Assembly (NCBI RefSeq): GCF_029688865.1
Contig: NZ_JARUKV010000024.1
Location: 1-64,000, forward strand
Origin: Natronococcus sp. A-GB7
GTDB lineage: Archaea; Halobacteriota; Halobacteria; Halobacteriales; Natrialbaceae
Reading direction: 5' to 3'
DNA length: 64,000 bases
Both the position numbers and the translations under genes were made by a program. Every line of letters starts with the position of its first letter. Position 1 is the first letter of the stretch. Under the pieces are notes generated by a model. That model saw nothing but the letters and a program-made list of their open reading frames with translations. It was not told where the DNA came from and ran no database searches. Shown here one piece after another: positions 37,162-46,476 of this stretch.

Positions 37162-38409
37162 ATGGCCGACGATACCCTCGGGCGACGACGGAGCTACGGG
37201 ATCGTCGTTGCCGCGACGCTCGCCTACACCTGCCTGATGTTCGTCTGGTTCTCGCTGCCGGCGTACCTCTCGACGATCATCGCGGAGCTCGAGCTATCGG
37301 GGACCCAGGCCGGCGTCGTCGCGGGCGCAGTGCCGCTGACCTACATCCCGCTGGCGCTGTTCTCGGGGCTGGCGGTCGATCGGATCGGTCCCGGACGGAG
37401 CCTCGCGGCCGGCGCGGCGATCTTCGGCGTCGCGCAGGCGGGCCGGAGCGTCGCCGAGGGGTTTCCCTCGTTGCTGGCGCTCACCCTGCTGCTCGGGGTC
37501 GGCGCGACCGCGATCACGTTCGGCCTGCCGAAGCTCGTCTCGACGCTGTTTCCGCCGAGTCGGACGGGGTTTCCGTCCTCGATCTACCTCGTCGGCGCGT
37601 CGGCGGGGACCGCGCTCGCCTTCGGGGTCGGACGACCGATCCTCGGCCCGTGGCTCGGCGGCTGGCGTCCCCTCTTTCTCTGGAGCGGGCTCGTCGCGGT
37701 CGGCTACGGACTCGGCTGGTACCTCCTCGCTCGACGACTGCGGATCGACGAGCGTTCCGCGGCCAACGACGCGAGCGAGCGGACGCCCGGCGACGAGAAC
37801 GGGTCGCCGCTCGAGTCGATTCGGCGGGATCTCCGGCTGATCCTCACCCACCGGGAGCTCCAGCTCGTGGTCGTCGTCGGCACGATGTACCTGCTGGCGA
37901 GCCACGGGATCCAGGGCTGGCTCCCGACGGTGCTCGAGTCCCGGGGCATTTCGCCCGGACTCGCGGGCCAGACGACGAGCCTCTTCGTCGCGGCCTACGC
38001 CGTCGGCATCTTCGCGGTACCGGTGCTGGCCGACCGCTACGAGGCGCGACCGACGGCCCTGATCGGCTGCGGCGCGGTGTTCTGTACCGGGATGATCGGC
38101 GTCGTCCTCGCGGACGGGATGGGGATCACGCTCCTGTCGGGGATCGTCGTCGCCGGGATCGGCGTCGGCGGGCTCTCCCCGCTCGTTCGGGCGATCCCGC
38201 CGGCGCTCGAGGGGATCGGGGCGCGGCTGACCGGGACCGCCGTCGGCTTCATCTTCGCGGTCGGCGAGATCGGCGGCTTCCTCGGCCCGGTACTGATCGG
38301 GACGATTCACGACCTGACGGGCTCGTACGCCCTCGGACTCGGCGTGATCGCGACGGCGGGAATCGTGGTGGCGTTCGCGGGCGCGACGCTGCGTCGGCTC
38401 GCCGACTGA
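37162..38409 (+). CDS. MFS transporter (CynX/NimT-like)
   Basis: 415 residues with about twelve membrane helices in two halves. The half-sites are VDRIGPGRSLAAGA after helix 2 and ADRYEARPTALIGCG after helix 8, as in major facilitators. The central cytosolic loop (~195-235) is charged. The overall pattern is closest to the cyanate/nitrate-type CynX branch; the substrate is not predictable. It starts 107 nt after the P1B ATPase. Confidence 0.85.
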   Translation: MADDTLGRRRSYGIVVAATLAYTCLMFVWFSLPAYLSTIIAELELSGTQAGVVAGAVPLTYIPLALFSGLAVDRIGPGRSLAAGAAIFGVAQAGRSVAEGFPSLLALTLLLGVGATAITFGLPKLVSTLFPPSRTGFPSSIYLVGASAGTALAFGVGRPILGPWLGGWRPLFLWSGLVAVGYGLGWYLLARRLRIDERSAANDASERTPGDENGSPLESIRRDLRLILTHRELQLVVVVGTMYLLASHGIQGWLPTVLESRGISPGLAGQTTSLFVAAYAVGIFAVPVLADRYEARPTALIGCGAVFCTGMIGVVLADGMGITLLSGIVVAGIGVGGLSPLVRAIPPALEGIGARLTGTAVGFIFAVGEIGGFLGPVLIGTIHDLTGSYALGLGVIATAGIVVAFAGATLRRLAD

Positions 38410-38568
38410 GAGCGTGCGTGGGACTGCGCCCGCTTTTATCGGCTGTTGAGCGCAGTTCCGCTCTGTCTCCACCTGACTCGTTTTCGACTCCGCGTCGGGA
38501 CCGCCGCCACTCGTGGACGGGATTCCGTCTCGAAAGGTGCTAAAGGGGCTCCGGTTCGTAACGTCAGT

Positions 38569-39723
38569 ATGGCCAGTATCCGTATCGGCTCGGCGTTCGG
38601 CATTCCGATCAAGCTCGGCGTCTCGTTTCTCCTCGTCGTTCCGCTGTTAGCCTACCTCATCGGCGTCCAGATGGAGCTTACTGTCGAGTTGCTCAACGAC
38701 ACCTTCGGCGCGGGGATCGATCCGGCTCCGCTGACCGACGGCGTGACCCCGTGGCTGCTCGGGCTGGCGGCCGCGCTGGGGCTGTTCGTCAGCGTCTTCT
38801 TCCACGAACTGGGGCACTCGATGGCCGCGCGCCGCTACGGCCTCGAGACCCAGTCGATCACGCTGTGGTTCCTGGGCGGACTCGCGCAGTTCGCCGAGAT
38901 GCCCGAGGACTGGCACAAGGAGTTCGTCATCGCGATCGCGGGCCCGATCGTCAGCGTCGCGGTCGGAGTCGTCTGTTACGTCGGCTTCGTCCTGTTGCCC
39001 GCCGAACTGCCGGCCGCGCTGTTCGTCCTCGGCTACCTGGCGATACTCAACGTCGTGCTGGCGATCTTCAACATGCTGCCGGGGTTCCCGATGGACGGCG
39101 GCCGGGTGCTTCGGGCGCTGCTCTCGCGGAACCGCTCCCGGCTCGAGGCGACGCAGATCGCCGCCGGCGTCGGGAAGGGGTTCGCGCTCCTGCTCGGGTT
39201 TGCGGGGATCATCACGTTCAGCATCTTCTGGATCGCGATCGCCTTCTTCATCTACATCGCCGCCTCGAGCGAGACCCAGCAGATCTTCATCGAGACGGCC
39301 TTCGAGGGGCTGACCGTCGCGGATCTGATGACCCCGGCGCCGAAACTCGACACGGTCTCGCCGGATCTCTCGCTCGATCGGCTCCTCGAGCGGATGATGC
39401 GCGAGCGCCACACCGGCTACCCCGTCCTCGACGACGGTGAACTCGTCGGCATCGTCACCCTCGAGGACCTCCAGGAACGAGCCGACGACGACGATACCGT
39501 CGTCGCGGACGTGATGTCGACCGACCTCGTCACCGCCGCGCCCGCCGACGAGGCGACGACCGCGCTGCGGACGATCCAGCGGGAGGACATCGGACGGGTC
39601 CTCGTCGTCGACGCCGACGGCTCGCTGGCGGGGCTGATCTCGCGGACGGACCTGATGAAGGCCCTGGAGATCGCCCAGCGGAGCCGGTCGATCCCGGCCG
39701 AGCCGCGTTCGCTCGAGCAGTGA
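38569..39723 (+). CDS. Site-2 protease family metalloprotease with CBS pair
   Basis: 384 residues starting at ATG 38569. Membrane helices surround the zinc motif HELGH (79-83, FFHELGHSMAARRYG) and the third ligand in LPGFPMDGGRVLRALL. Two CBS motifs follow at the C-terminus (VADLMTPAPKLDTVSPDLSL; VADVMSTDLVTAAPADEATT), usually adenine-nucleotide-binding switches. It cleaves membrane proteins within the bilayer; substrates are unknown. Confidence 0.9.
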   Translation: MASIRIGSAFGIPIKLGVSFLLVVPLLAYLIGVQMELTVELLNDTFGAGIDPAPLTDGVTPWLLGLAAALGLFVSVFFHELGHSMAARRYGLETQSITLWFLGGLAQFAEMPEDWHKEFVIAIAGPIVSVAVGVVCYVGFVLLPAELPAALFVLGYLAILNVVLAIFNMLPGFPMDGGRVLRALLSRNRSRLEATQIAAGVGKGFALLLGFAGIITFSIFWIAIAFFIYIAASSETQQIFIETAFEGLTVADLMTPAPKLDTVSPDLSLDRLLERMMRERHTGYPVLDDGELVGIVTLEDLQERADDDDTVVADVMSTDLVTAAPADEATTALRTIQREDIGRVLVVDADGSLAGLISRTDLMKALEIAQRSRSIPAEPRSLEQ

Positions 39724-39826
39724 GCGTCCGTCGCGGCTACGACCGCGGTCCTCGCCGGCGACGGTTCGACTGCCGGGCGTAGCTCTTTGGGGCGCGTGCT
39801 CGTGGTACGAGCGAACGCGGCGTACG

Positions 39827-41233
39827 ATGAGCACCATGGACAGTCACAATCCAGCGACCGGCGAGCGACTCGAAACGTACGACGACCACGACGAGAGCGA
39901 CATCGAGGGGATCCTCGCGAGCGCGGACGACGCTTTCGAGCCGTGGGCCGACACCCCGATCACCGAGCGCCAGCAGCTGCTCGAGCGGGCCGGCGAGCTC
40001 GTCCGGGAGCGCGAGGACGAGTACGCCGAACTGATCAGCGAGGAGATGGGGAAACCGATCGCCGAGTCCCGCGCTGAGCTCGAGAAGTGCGCCTGGGTCT
40101 GTGACTTCTACGCCGAGCGCGCCGACGAGTTCCTCGCCGACGAGGCCCTGGGCAGCGAACCCCACTCGCGGACGTTCGTCTCCTACGAGCCGCTGGGAGC
40201 CGTCCTCGCGGTGATGCCCTGGAACTTCCCGTTCTGGCAGGTGTTTCGGTTCGCCGCACCCCACCTGACCGCTGGCAACGTCGGGCTGCTCAAACACGCC
40301 TCGAACGTTCCGGGGTGTGCGCTGGCGATCGAGGAGATCTTCGAGGACGCGGGCTACCCCGAGGGCGTGTTCTCGACGCTGCTTGCCGGCTCGGACGCGA
40401 TCGAGGACGTGATCGCCGACGACCGTCTCGACGCCGTCACCCTCACCGGCAGCGAGGGCGCCGGCCGCGCCGTCGCCGAACAGGCGGGCGGCGAGCTGAA
40501 GAAACACGTCCTCGAACTCGGCGGGAGCGACCCGTTCGTCGTCTGTGCGGACGCCGATATCGAGGCCGCAGCCGAGACCGCGGCGACCGCCCGGACGATC
40601 AACTCCGGCCAGTCCTGTATCGCCGCCAAGCGCTTCATCGTCGTCGACGAGGTCTACGACGAGTTCCTCGACCGGTTCGTCTCGGAGATGGAGTCCCTCG
40701 AGATCGGCGACCCGCTCGAGTCGGACACCGACATCGGTCCCCAGGCCCGCGAGGACCTCATGGACGACCTTCACGAGCAGGTCGAGGCGAGCGTCGAGGC
40801 CGGCGCGTCCCTCGAGTGCGGCGGCGAGCGCCTCGACCGGGAGGGATACTACTACCCGCCGACGGTTCTCTCGGAGCCCCCGCGTGACAGCCCTGCGGCC
40901 GACGAGGAGGTGTTCGGCCCGGCTGCGGCCGTCTTCCGGGTCGAGGACGAGGACGAGGCGATCGAGCTCGCCAACGACACCCGCTACGGGCTCGGCGGCT
41001 CGGTCTGGACCGAGGACCTCGATCGCGGGGAGCGACTCGCTCGCGAGGTCGAGGCCGGCTGCGTGTTCGTCAACGAGCTCGTCAAGTCCGACCCGCGCCT
41101 GCCCTTCGGCGGCGTGAAGGCGTCGGGGCACGGCCGCGAGCTCGCCGAGGCGGGAATCCACGAGTTCGTCAACCGCAAGACCGTCTGGGTCCAGTCAGCC
41201 GGCGCGGACGACGGCGTTCCCGACACCGAGTGA
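39827..41233 (+). CDS. NAD(P)-dependent aldehyde dehydrogenase (succinate-semialdehyde type)
   Basis: 468 residues. Catalytic Cys264 in SGQSCIAAKRF, general base Glu230 in LELGGSDPFVV, and cofactor-binding MPWNFPFWQVFRFAAP. The close spacing and the INSGQSCIAAKRFIV pattern resemble succinate-semialdehyde dehydrogenases of the short type, so oxidation of a semialdehyde is probable but the substrate is not proven. It is followed 57 nt later by the ThDP enzyme gene. Confidence 0.9.
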   Translation: MSTMDSHNPATGERLETYDDHDESDIEGILASADDAFEPWADTPITERQQLLERAGELVREREDEYAELISEEMGKPIAESRAELEKCAWVCDFYAERADEFLADEALGSEPHSRTFVSYEPLGAVLAVMPWNFPFWQVFRFAAPHLTAGNVGLLKHASNVPGCALAIEEIFEDAGYPEGVFSTLLAGSDAIEDVIADDRLDAVTLTGSEGAGRAVAEQAGGELKKHVLELGGSDPFVVCADADIEAAAETAATARTINSGQSCIAAKRFIVVDEVYDEFLDRFVSEMESLEIGDPLESDTDIGPQAREDLMDDLHEQVEASVEAGASLECGGERLDREGYYYPPTVLSEPPRDSPAADEEVFGPAAAVFRVEDEDEAIELANDTRYGLGGSVWTEDLDRGERLAREVEAGCVFVNELVKSDPRLPFGGVKASGHGRELAEAGIHEFVNRKTVWVQSAGADDGVPDTE

Positions 41234-41290
41234 CGACGGCCGTCCCACGAAGGTATCACACTCATGCGTCCCGGGCGAGTCGAGTGAGCC

Positions 41291-42874
41291 GTGCCAACAG
41301 CATCCGATCTACTCGTCGACTGCCTCGAGGCCGAGGACGTCGAGTACGTCTTCGGGCTCCCGGGCGAGGAGGTCGAGGATCTGCTCTTCTCGCTTCGCGA
41401 CTCCTCGATCGAGTTCGTCCCGACCCGCCACGAGCAGGGCGCGGCGTTCATGGCCGACGTCCACGGGCGGCTCACGGGCGACGCCGGGGTCTGTCTCTCG
41501 ACGCTCGGCCCCGGCGCGACGAACCTCATCACGGGCGTCGCCGACGCCCAGCTCGACAAGAGCCCGGTCGTCGCGATCACCGGCCAGGGCGGACGTGAAC
41601 GGCTCCACAAGGAGAGCCACCAGGCGCTGGACATCGTCAACGTCTTCGAACCGATCGTCGAGTGGAACGCCCAGATCGCCGAACCCGAGATCGTCCCCGA
41701 GTCGGTTCGCAAGGCGTTCAAGCTCGCCGAACTCGAGAAACCCGGCGCCACCCACCTCGAGTTCCCCGAGGACGTCGCGGGCGAGGAGATCGACGCGGAG
41801 CCGATCCCCGTTCGAGATTCGGTTCGCCGCCCGGATCCCGACGACGCGTCGGTCGAGCGGGCCGCGACGCTGCTCGAGGACGCCGAGCGGCCGCTCCTGC
41901 TGGCGGGCAACGGCGCGGTCCGCACTCCGGCGGCGGACGGCATCCGCGCGCTCGTCGACCGCCCCGAGCTGCCGGTCGTCGCGACCTACATGGGGAAGGG
42001 TGCGATCTCGGACCGCGAGCCCGCCTCGCTGCTGACCCTCGACTCCGGACCGAACGACGAGGCCGCGCGGGCGATCGAGCGGGCCGACTGCGTGATCGCG
42101 GTCGGCTACGATATCGCCGAACACGACCCCGAGGGGTGGAACCCCGACTGCGAGAAGCAGGTCGTCCACGTCGACTACGAGCCTGCGGAGGTGTACCGCC
42201 ACTACAACCCCGATGTCGAGATCGTCGCCGACGTCGGCGCGGCCCTGGAAGCGATCGGCAACCGGCTCCCACCGGAGTCGTGCTCGCTGTGGTGTCGCGA
42301 CGCCCACGATCGGATTCTCGAGGCGACTACTCGAGCGCCCGAGGACGACGATCCGGTGACGGTCCGTAACGCCCTCCCCTCGCTCCGGGAGACGATGGCC
42401 GACGAGGACGTCCTCGTCTCCGACGTCGGCAGCCACAAGATGGCCATCGCGCAGTCGTACCCGACCTACGAACCGAACACCTGCGTGATCTCGAACGGGC
42501 TGGCGAGCATGGGGATCGCCGTTCCGGGCGCGCTCGCGGCCGACCTCGCGACCGATTCGAACGTCGTCGCGGCCACCGGCGACGGCGGCTTCCTGATGAA
42601 CGCCGCCGAGATCGAGACCGCGAGCAGGCTCGACTGCGGCTTTACGATCGTCGTCTTCGTCGACGACGACTACGGGCTGATCTCGGAACAGCAGATCGAA
42701 CACCGTGGCGAGTACACCGGCACCGCGCTCTCGAACCCGGATCTGGTCGCGTTCGCCGAGAGCTTCGGGATCGACGCCTACCGCCCCGAGGGCTGGGACG
42801 AGATCGACCGGACCTTCCGGGAGACCGTCCCGTCGGACGAGCTCTCGCTGATCGAGATTCGACTCGAGGCGTAG
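41291..42874 (+). CDS. Acetolactate synthase large-subunit-like ThDP-dependent enzyme
   Basis: 527 residues with a GTG start. ThDP-enzyme domains: N-terminal PYR domain with the activating Glu48 (TRHEQGAAFMAD), a central domain, and a C-terminal PP domain with GDGGFLMNAAEIETASRLDC. The sequence is acetolactate-synthase-like (ALS large chain), but no small regulatory subunit gene is adjacent. A catabolic ThDP enzyme (2-oxoacid decarboxylase or related carboligase) remains possible, especially beside an aldehyde dehydrogenase. Confidence 0.82.
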   Translation: MPTASDLLVDCLEAEDVEYVFGLPGEEVEDLLFSLRDSSIEFVPTRHEQGAAFMADVHGRLTGDAGVCLSTLGPGATNLITGVADAQLDKSPVVAITGQGGRERLHKESHQALDIVNVFEPIVEWNAQIAEPEIVPESVRKAFKLAELEKPGATHLEFPEDVAGEEIDAEPIPVRDSVRRPDPDDASVERAATLLEDAERPLLLAGNGAVRTPAADGIRALVDRPELPVVATYMGKGAISDREPASLLTLDSGPNDEAARAIERADCVIAVGYDIAEHDPEGWNPDCEKQVVHVDYEPAEVYRHYNPDVEIVADVGAALEAIGNRLPPESCSLWCRDAHDRILEATTRAPEDDDPVTVRNALPSLRETMADEDVLVSDVGSHKMAIAQSYPTYEPNTCVISNGLASMGIAVPGALAADLATDSNVVAATGDGGFLMNAAEIETASRLDCGFTIVVFVDDDYGLISEQQIEHRGEYTGTALSNPDLVAFAESFGIDAYRPEGWDEIDRTFRETVPSDELSLIEIRLEA

Positions 42875-42973
42875 TCCGCTCCAAGGTCGCAAAACGAGCG
42901 AGTCGGCCGCGGGCGACGGTTCCTCGCGGGAGCTACCGCTTCGGACGCGGCGTTTCTCCTGCAAACCCTAGCC

Positions 42974-42980
42974 ATTACTA
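42974..42980 (+). promoter_or_regulatory. TATA-like box for the HTH regulator
   Basis: ATTACTA centred 25 nt before the ATG at 43002. Confidence 0.4.
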
Positions 42981-43001
42981 CATCGGAACTTATGAGAAAT
43001 T

Positions 43002-43640
43002 ATGGCGATCGAGGCGGCCTTCGACGTGTCGGGGGAGCGGTTTCCGCTGGCGTGCGTGTTCGAGGAGCTCGCTGACGCGACGGTCGAACTCGATCGGATC
43101 GTCCCGACGAACGGGGAGACCATCCCCTACTTCTGGCTGGGCGATCCGAACGTCGAGTCGTTCGATCCGAACGCGGTGTCACACCCGGATCTCCGGGCGA
43201 TCAGCGTCGTCGAAACCGTCGGCGAGGAGGCGCTGGTACGGGTCGAGTGGGATCCCGACCGAAAGAACCTCCTGACGGTGTTGCTCGAGTCGCCGGTCGT
43301 TCTCGTCTCCGCGGTCGGAACGAGGCGGCGCTGGTCCTTCGAAATCCGGGGCGACGACCGCGAGGCCCTCGCCGCGTTCCAGTCGGCCTGCCGCGAGGCG
43401 GCGATCCCGATCGATCTCACGCGGCTCCAGCCGCTCTCGTCGCGCACGGACGAGAGCGACGCCCTCACGCCCGCCCAGCGCGAGGCGGTGCTCCTGACCT
43501 ACGAGTGCGGCTACTTCGACTCGCCGCGACAGGCCACCCAGGCGGAGCTCGCCGCGGAACTCGACATTACGCGCCAGTCGGTTTCCTCGCGGTTACAGCG
43601 TGGACTCCGGCGGCTCGTCGGAAACACGATGTTCGACTGA
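43002..43640 (+). CDS. Bacterio-opsin-activator-type HTH (HTH_10) transcription regulator
   Basis: 212 residues. A putative N-terminal sensor region (1-~150) is followed by the C-terminal HTH: LTPAQREAVLLTYECGYFDS, then PRQATQAELAAELDITRQSV and SSRLQRGLRRLV. This is the haloarchaeal Bat-type HTH_10. It presumably regulates nearby or distant genes in response to an unknown cue; an operator is not identified. Confidence 0.85.
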   Translation: MAIEAAFDVSGERFPLACVFEELADATVELDRIVPTNGETIPYFWLGDPNVESFDPNAVSHPDLRAISVVETVGEEALVRVEWDPDRKNLLTVLLESPVVLVSAVGTRRRWSFEIRGDDREALAAFQSACREAAIPIDLTRLQPLSSRTDESDALTPAQREAVLLTYECGYFDSPRQATQAELAAELDITRQSVSSRLQRGLRRLVGNTMFD

Positions 43641-43665
43641 ACCGACGCGGCGCACATAGAAAGGA

Positions 43666-43723
43666 TGCTGCACACGCAGCAGTACGTTCAACCGTTCGAA
43701 ACGCTGCCATACGGTAATGGCAG
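43666..43723 (+). promoter_or_regulatory. Tandem hairpins before the response regulator gene
   Basis: TGCTGC ACAC GCAGCA (43666-43681) and CTGCCAT ACGGTA ATGGCAG (43704-43723), both perfect stems. A TTTTATCC box follows at 43737-43744, so the hairpins may end the HTH gene transcript or act as operators. The response regulator mRNA would then have a leader of about 86 nt. Confidence 0.4.
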
Positions 43724-43853
43724 ACGGGTTTGAGTTCATTTTATCCGAACACTCGTGGGGAAAACTGAGCTGGCAGCCGCGGCGAACGAGGGCAGCGGTC
43801 ACATGCGAGACGTCGACGAACGGGGACGAGCGGTCGATCGTTCGAGGAGAACG

Positions 43854-44285
43854 ATGATCCCCTCCCGGGAGGTGCTCCTGGTGGAGGACAATCCCGGCGA
43901 CGTCCGGCTTGTGCGGGAGGCGTTCGCGGCGACCGACGGCGATCACGAGCTTCACGCGGTGCCGACCGGCGAGGACGCCTTGCGGTTTCTCGAGCGACGA
44001 GCCGAGGACGGCGACGAAGCGCTGCCCGACCTCGTCCTGCTGGATCTGAACCTACCCGGAACCAACGGCGGGATGATCCTCGAGCGAATTAGAGAGTCGC
44101 CGGAGCTCCGACGGCTCCCCGTTATCGTGCTAACGAGTTCGGAGGCCAGCGAGGACGTCGAGGCGTGTTATCGACGGGCCGCCAACGCCTACCTGACGAA
44201 ACCGATCGCACCCGACGATCTCGTCTCGATGATCAGGAGCGTCGAGGCGTTCTGGTTCGATCGCGTTCGGCTTCCGCCGCAGTAG
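43854..44285 (+). CDS. Single-domain response regulator
   Basis: 143 residues of receiver domain only: acidic pocket Glu11/Asp12, phospho-acceptor Asp64 in LVLLDLNLPG, Thr94 in VLTSSE and Lys116 in LTKP. It resembles Rcp1-like regulators that pair with soluble PAS/GAF kinases. The ATG at 43854 has a GAGGAG site 5 nt upstream. No DNA-binding domain, so output is by protein contact. Confidence 0.88.
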   Translation: MIPSREVLLVEDNPGDVRLVREAFAATDGDHELHAVPTGEDALRFLERRAEDGDEALPDLVLLDLNLPGTNGGMILERIRESPELRRLPVIVLTSSEASEDVEACYRRAANAYLTKPIAPDDLVSMIRSVEAFWFDRVRLPPQ

Positions 44286-44338
44286 ACCGACCCGTTTCGG
44301 CGGTATCTCTTTGCCCGTCGGCGCGTTCAGGGCGGAAC

Positions 44339-45802
44339 GTGTTCCACGGCGAGGAGTTCTGGCTCGTTCGCTTCCTCTTCCAGCGCGGGCTGGCGCTACT
44401 CTACCTGCTCGCCTTCCTCGTCGCCGCCGTCCAGTTCCGGCCGCTGGCCGGCGAAAACGGCCTGTTCCCCCTCGAGTGGTACGTCGACGGCGTCGAGTTC
44501 CGGGAACGACCCAGCCTCTTTTATTTCGTCCCCAGCGACCGCGCGATCGGGGTCGCGGCCTGGACCGGGGTCGGCCTCTCCGCGCTGGCGTTGTTCGCCG
44601 TTCCGTACCAGCTTCCCGACGGGTACGCGACGCCCGCCTCGATGGCGCTGTGGGCGACGCTGTGGCTATTGTACCTCTCTTTCGTCAACGCCGGCCAGCT
44701 CTTCTACGGCTACGGCTGGGAGTCGATGCTGCTCGAGACCGGCTTTCTGGCGATCTTCCTGGGCGCCGGCTCGGCCTCCCCGCCCGCGGTCGTCTTCCTC
44801 CTGCTCCAGTGGGTACTCTTTCGCAACATGTTCGGCGCGGGACTCATCAAGATCCGCGGCGACGACTGCTGGCGCGACCTCTCCTGTCTGGACTACCACT
44901 ACGAGACCCAGCCCATCCCCAACCCGGTGAGCTGGTACGCCCACCACCGCTCGAAGCTCTTTCACCGACTCGAGACTGTCGGCAACCACGTCCTCGAGCT
45001 GGCGATCCCGTTTCTCTACTTCGCACCCCAGCCCGCCGCGGCGCTGGCCGGCGCGGCGACGATCGGCTTCCAGGGCTGGCTGATGGTCACCGGCAACTTC
45101 GCCTGGCTGAACGCGCTGACGATCGTGCTGGCGATCGCGACCTTCAGCGACGGGATCCTCGAGGCGCTGCTTCCGGTGACGGCGCCGGCGACGACCGCGA
45201 CGCCGCTGTATCTCGAGGCCGCGGCCGTCGTCGTGGCGGTGGTCGTCCTCGCACTGAGTGTCTACCCCGTCCGGAACATACTCTCCGAACGACAGGCGAT
45301 GAACACCGCCTTCGACCCGCTGCACCTGGTCAACACCTACGGCGCGTTCGGATCGGTCACGCGCGATCGCTACGAGCTCGTGATTCAGGGGACCGGCGAC
45401 GAACGAGTTACGGACGATACCGAGTGGGAAACGTACCGGTTCCGGGGAAAGCCGACGGATCCCGAGCGACGGCCGCCCCAGATCGCCCCCTACCACCTGC
45501 GGCTGGACTGGCAGCTCTGGTTCGCGGCGATGTCGCCGACGCCGCGTCGCAGCCCGTGGGTGTTGCGGCTCCTCCGACGGCTGCTCGAGGAAGACGACCC
45601 TACGCGCTCGCTGCTGGCCGAGGATCCGTTCGCGGGCACTGATCGGTCACCCGAGCGGATCCGGGTGCTCCGGTATCGCTACCGGTTTACGACGCCCGAA
45701 GAGCGCGCTGAAACGGGCGCATGGTGGCACCGGGAACGGGTCGGCACCTACGTCGATCCGGTTTCGCTCGAGGAACTGCGCGTTCGGCGGTTCGGCCCGT
45801 AG
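44339..45802 (+). CDS. Lipase maturation factor/HTTM-like membrane protein
   Basis: 487 residues starting at GTG 44339. Multiple membrane helices occupy the N-terminal 340 residues. The conserved LMF motif is here as LIKIRGDDCWRDLSCLDYHYETQPIPNPVSWY (with the C-X6-C pair); the C-terminal part has FDPLHLVNTYGAFGSVTRDR and then YELVIQGTG. In animals LMF aids folding of lipases; in archaea the role is unknown. A DCC-family thiol protein follows about 0.7 kb downstream on the other strand. Confidence 0.85.
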   Translation: MFHGEEFWLVRFLFQRGLALLYLLAFLVAAVQFRPLAGENGLFPLEWYVDGVEFRERPSLFYFVPSDRAIGVAAWTGVGLSALALFAVPYQLPDGYATPASMALWATLWLLYLSFVNAGQLFYGYGWESMLLETGFLAIFLGAGSASPPAVVFLLLQWVLFRNMFGAGLIKIRGDDCWRDLSCLDYHYETQPIPNPVSWYAHHRSKLFHRLETVGNHVLELAIPFLYFAPQPAAALAGAATIGFQGWLMVTGNFAWLNALTIVLAIATFSDGILEALLPVTAPATTATPLYLEAAAVVVAVVVLALSVYPVRNILSERQAMNTAFDPLHLVNTYGAFGSVTRDRYELVIQGTGDERVTDDTEWETYRFRGKPTDPERRPPQIAPYHLRLDWQLWFAAMSPTPRRSPWVLRLLRRLLEEDDPTRSLLAEDPFAGTDRSPERIRVLRYRYRFTTPEERAETGAWWHRERVGTYVDPVSLEELRVRRFGP

Positions 45803-45852
45803 GGCGAAGTCCGCGCCGAAGAAACGGACGGACGAACGTGCTCGAAAGCGCC

Positions 45853-45871
45853 CGGGGTGCCGACCACCCCG
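45853..45871 (+). terminator. Candidate terminator after the LMF gene
   Basis: CGGGGTG CCGAC CACCCCG, a perfect 7-bp stem, then TTTAG. It lies 50 nt after the stop. Confidence 0.4.
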
Positions 45872-46000
45872 TTTAGTGAGATATTTACGCGAAACGCCGC
45901 ATGTGAGGGCGTCACAACCGACACCGATGAAACGGGTAACCGCCGACTAACGTCAGGAAACAACCACATAACAATACTCGTGACTTCCATCGTTAGTAAT

Positions 46001-46273
46001 ATGAGCGAGGAGATCACCGTCGGACTGACGGACGGACGGGAGATCACGGTCGACGAACTGACGGTACTGGATCGGGACAACGGTTCGTGGATCCGGTGTG
46101 TGCGATCCGAGCCGAGTCGGCGGATGGAGTTCGACGAGACGACGACGTACTACCACCTCGAGCACGACGTCGACTACGTCGTCGCGGACGGCACGGACGA
46201 CCGGGAGGTAGACGCCGTCGTCGACCGCCAACCGAACCTCGCCGCAGCGCCGACCGACGCCGCTCGCCGATGA
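46001..46273 (+). CDS. Small acidic protein, unknown function
   Basis: 90 residues starting MSEEITVGLTDGREITVDEL, largely beta-strand-like and then acidic. No family recognised. An ATAACAATACT box lies about 27 nt upstream. It overlaps the next small gene by 4 nt (ATGA). Confidence 0.6.
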   Translation: MSEEITVGLTDGREITVDELTVLDRDNGSWIRCVRSEPSRRMEFDETTTYYHLEHDVDYVVADGTDDREVDAVVDRQPNLAAAPTDAARR

Positions 46274-46428
46274 TCGAGCTTCCGAGCCTGAGCGTCCTGC
46301 TGATCGGTAGCGGCGCGTACCTCGTGGCGGTCGCCGCCGTCCTCCGGTCGCTGGGTCGAACACGGACGCCCCGCTGGCGGACCGAGCGCTCGAGCGAGGG
46401 TCCAGTGGAGAACGAGGTCTCGCCGTAG
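46270..46428 (+). CDS. Small membrane protein (52 residues)
   Basis: The ATG overlaps the previous TGA. One hydrophobic helix (LSVLLIGSGAYLVAVAAVLR) is followed by a basic then acidic tail (TRTPRWRTERSSEGPVENEV). The coupled start suggests the two products act together. Unknown function. Confidence 0.55.
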   Translation: MIELPSLSVLLIGSGAYLVAVAAVLRSLGRTRTPRWRTERSSEGPVENEVSP

Positions 46429-46476
46429 CTCGCCGTCGGGCCTGGAACCTCGAAGACCGGTCGAGCGCGCCGCCGC

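Noticed and set aside
45881-45899. Similarity of an intergenic 19-mer to 57778-57796 (17 of 19 positions)
   Set aside because: By a rough count, matches of this quality are expected by chance in 64 kb, so it is not reported as a motif.
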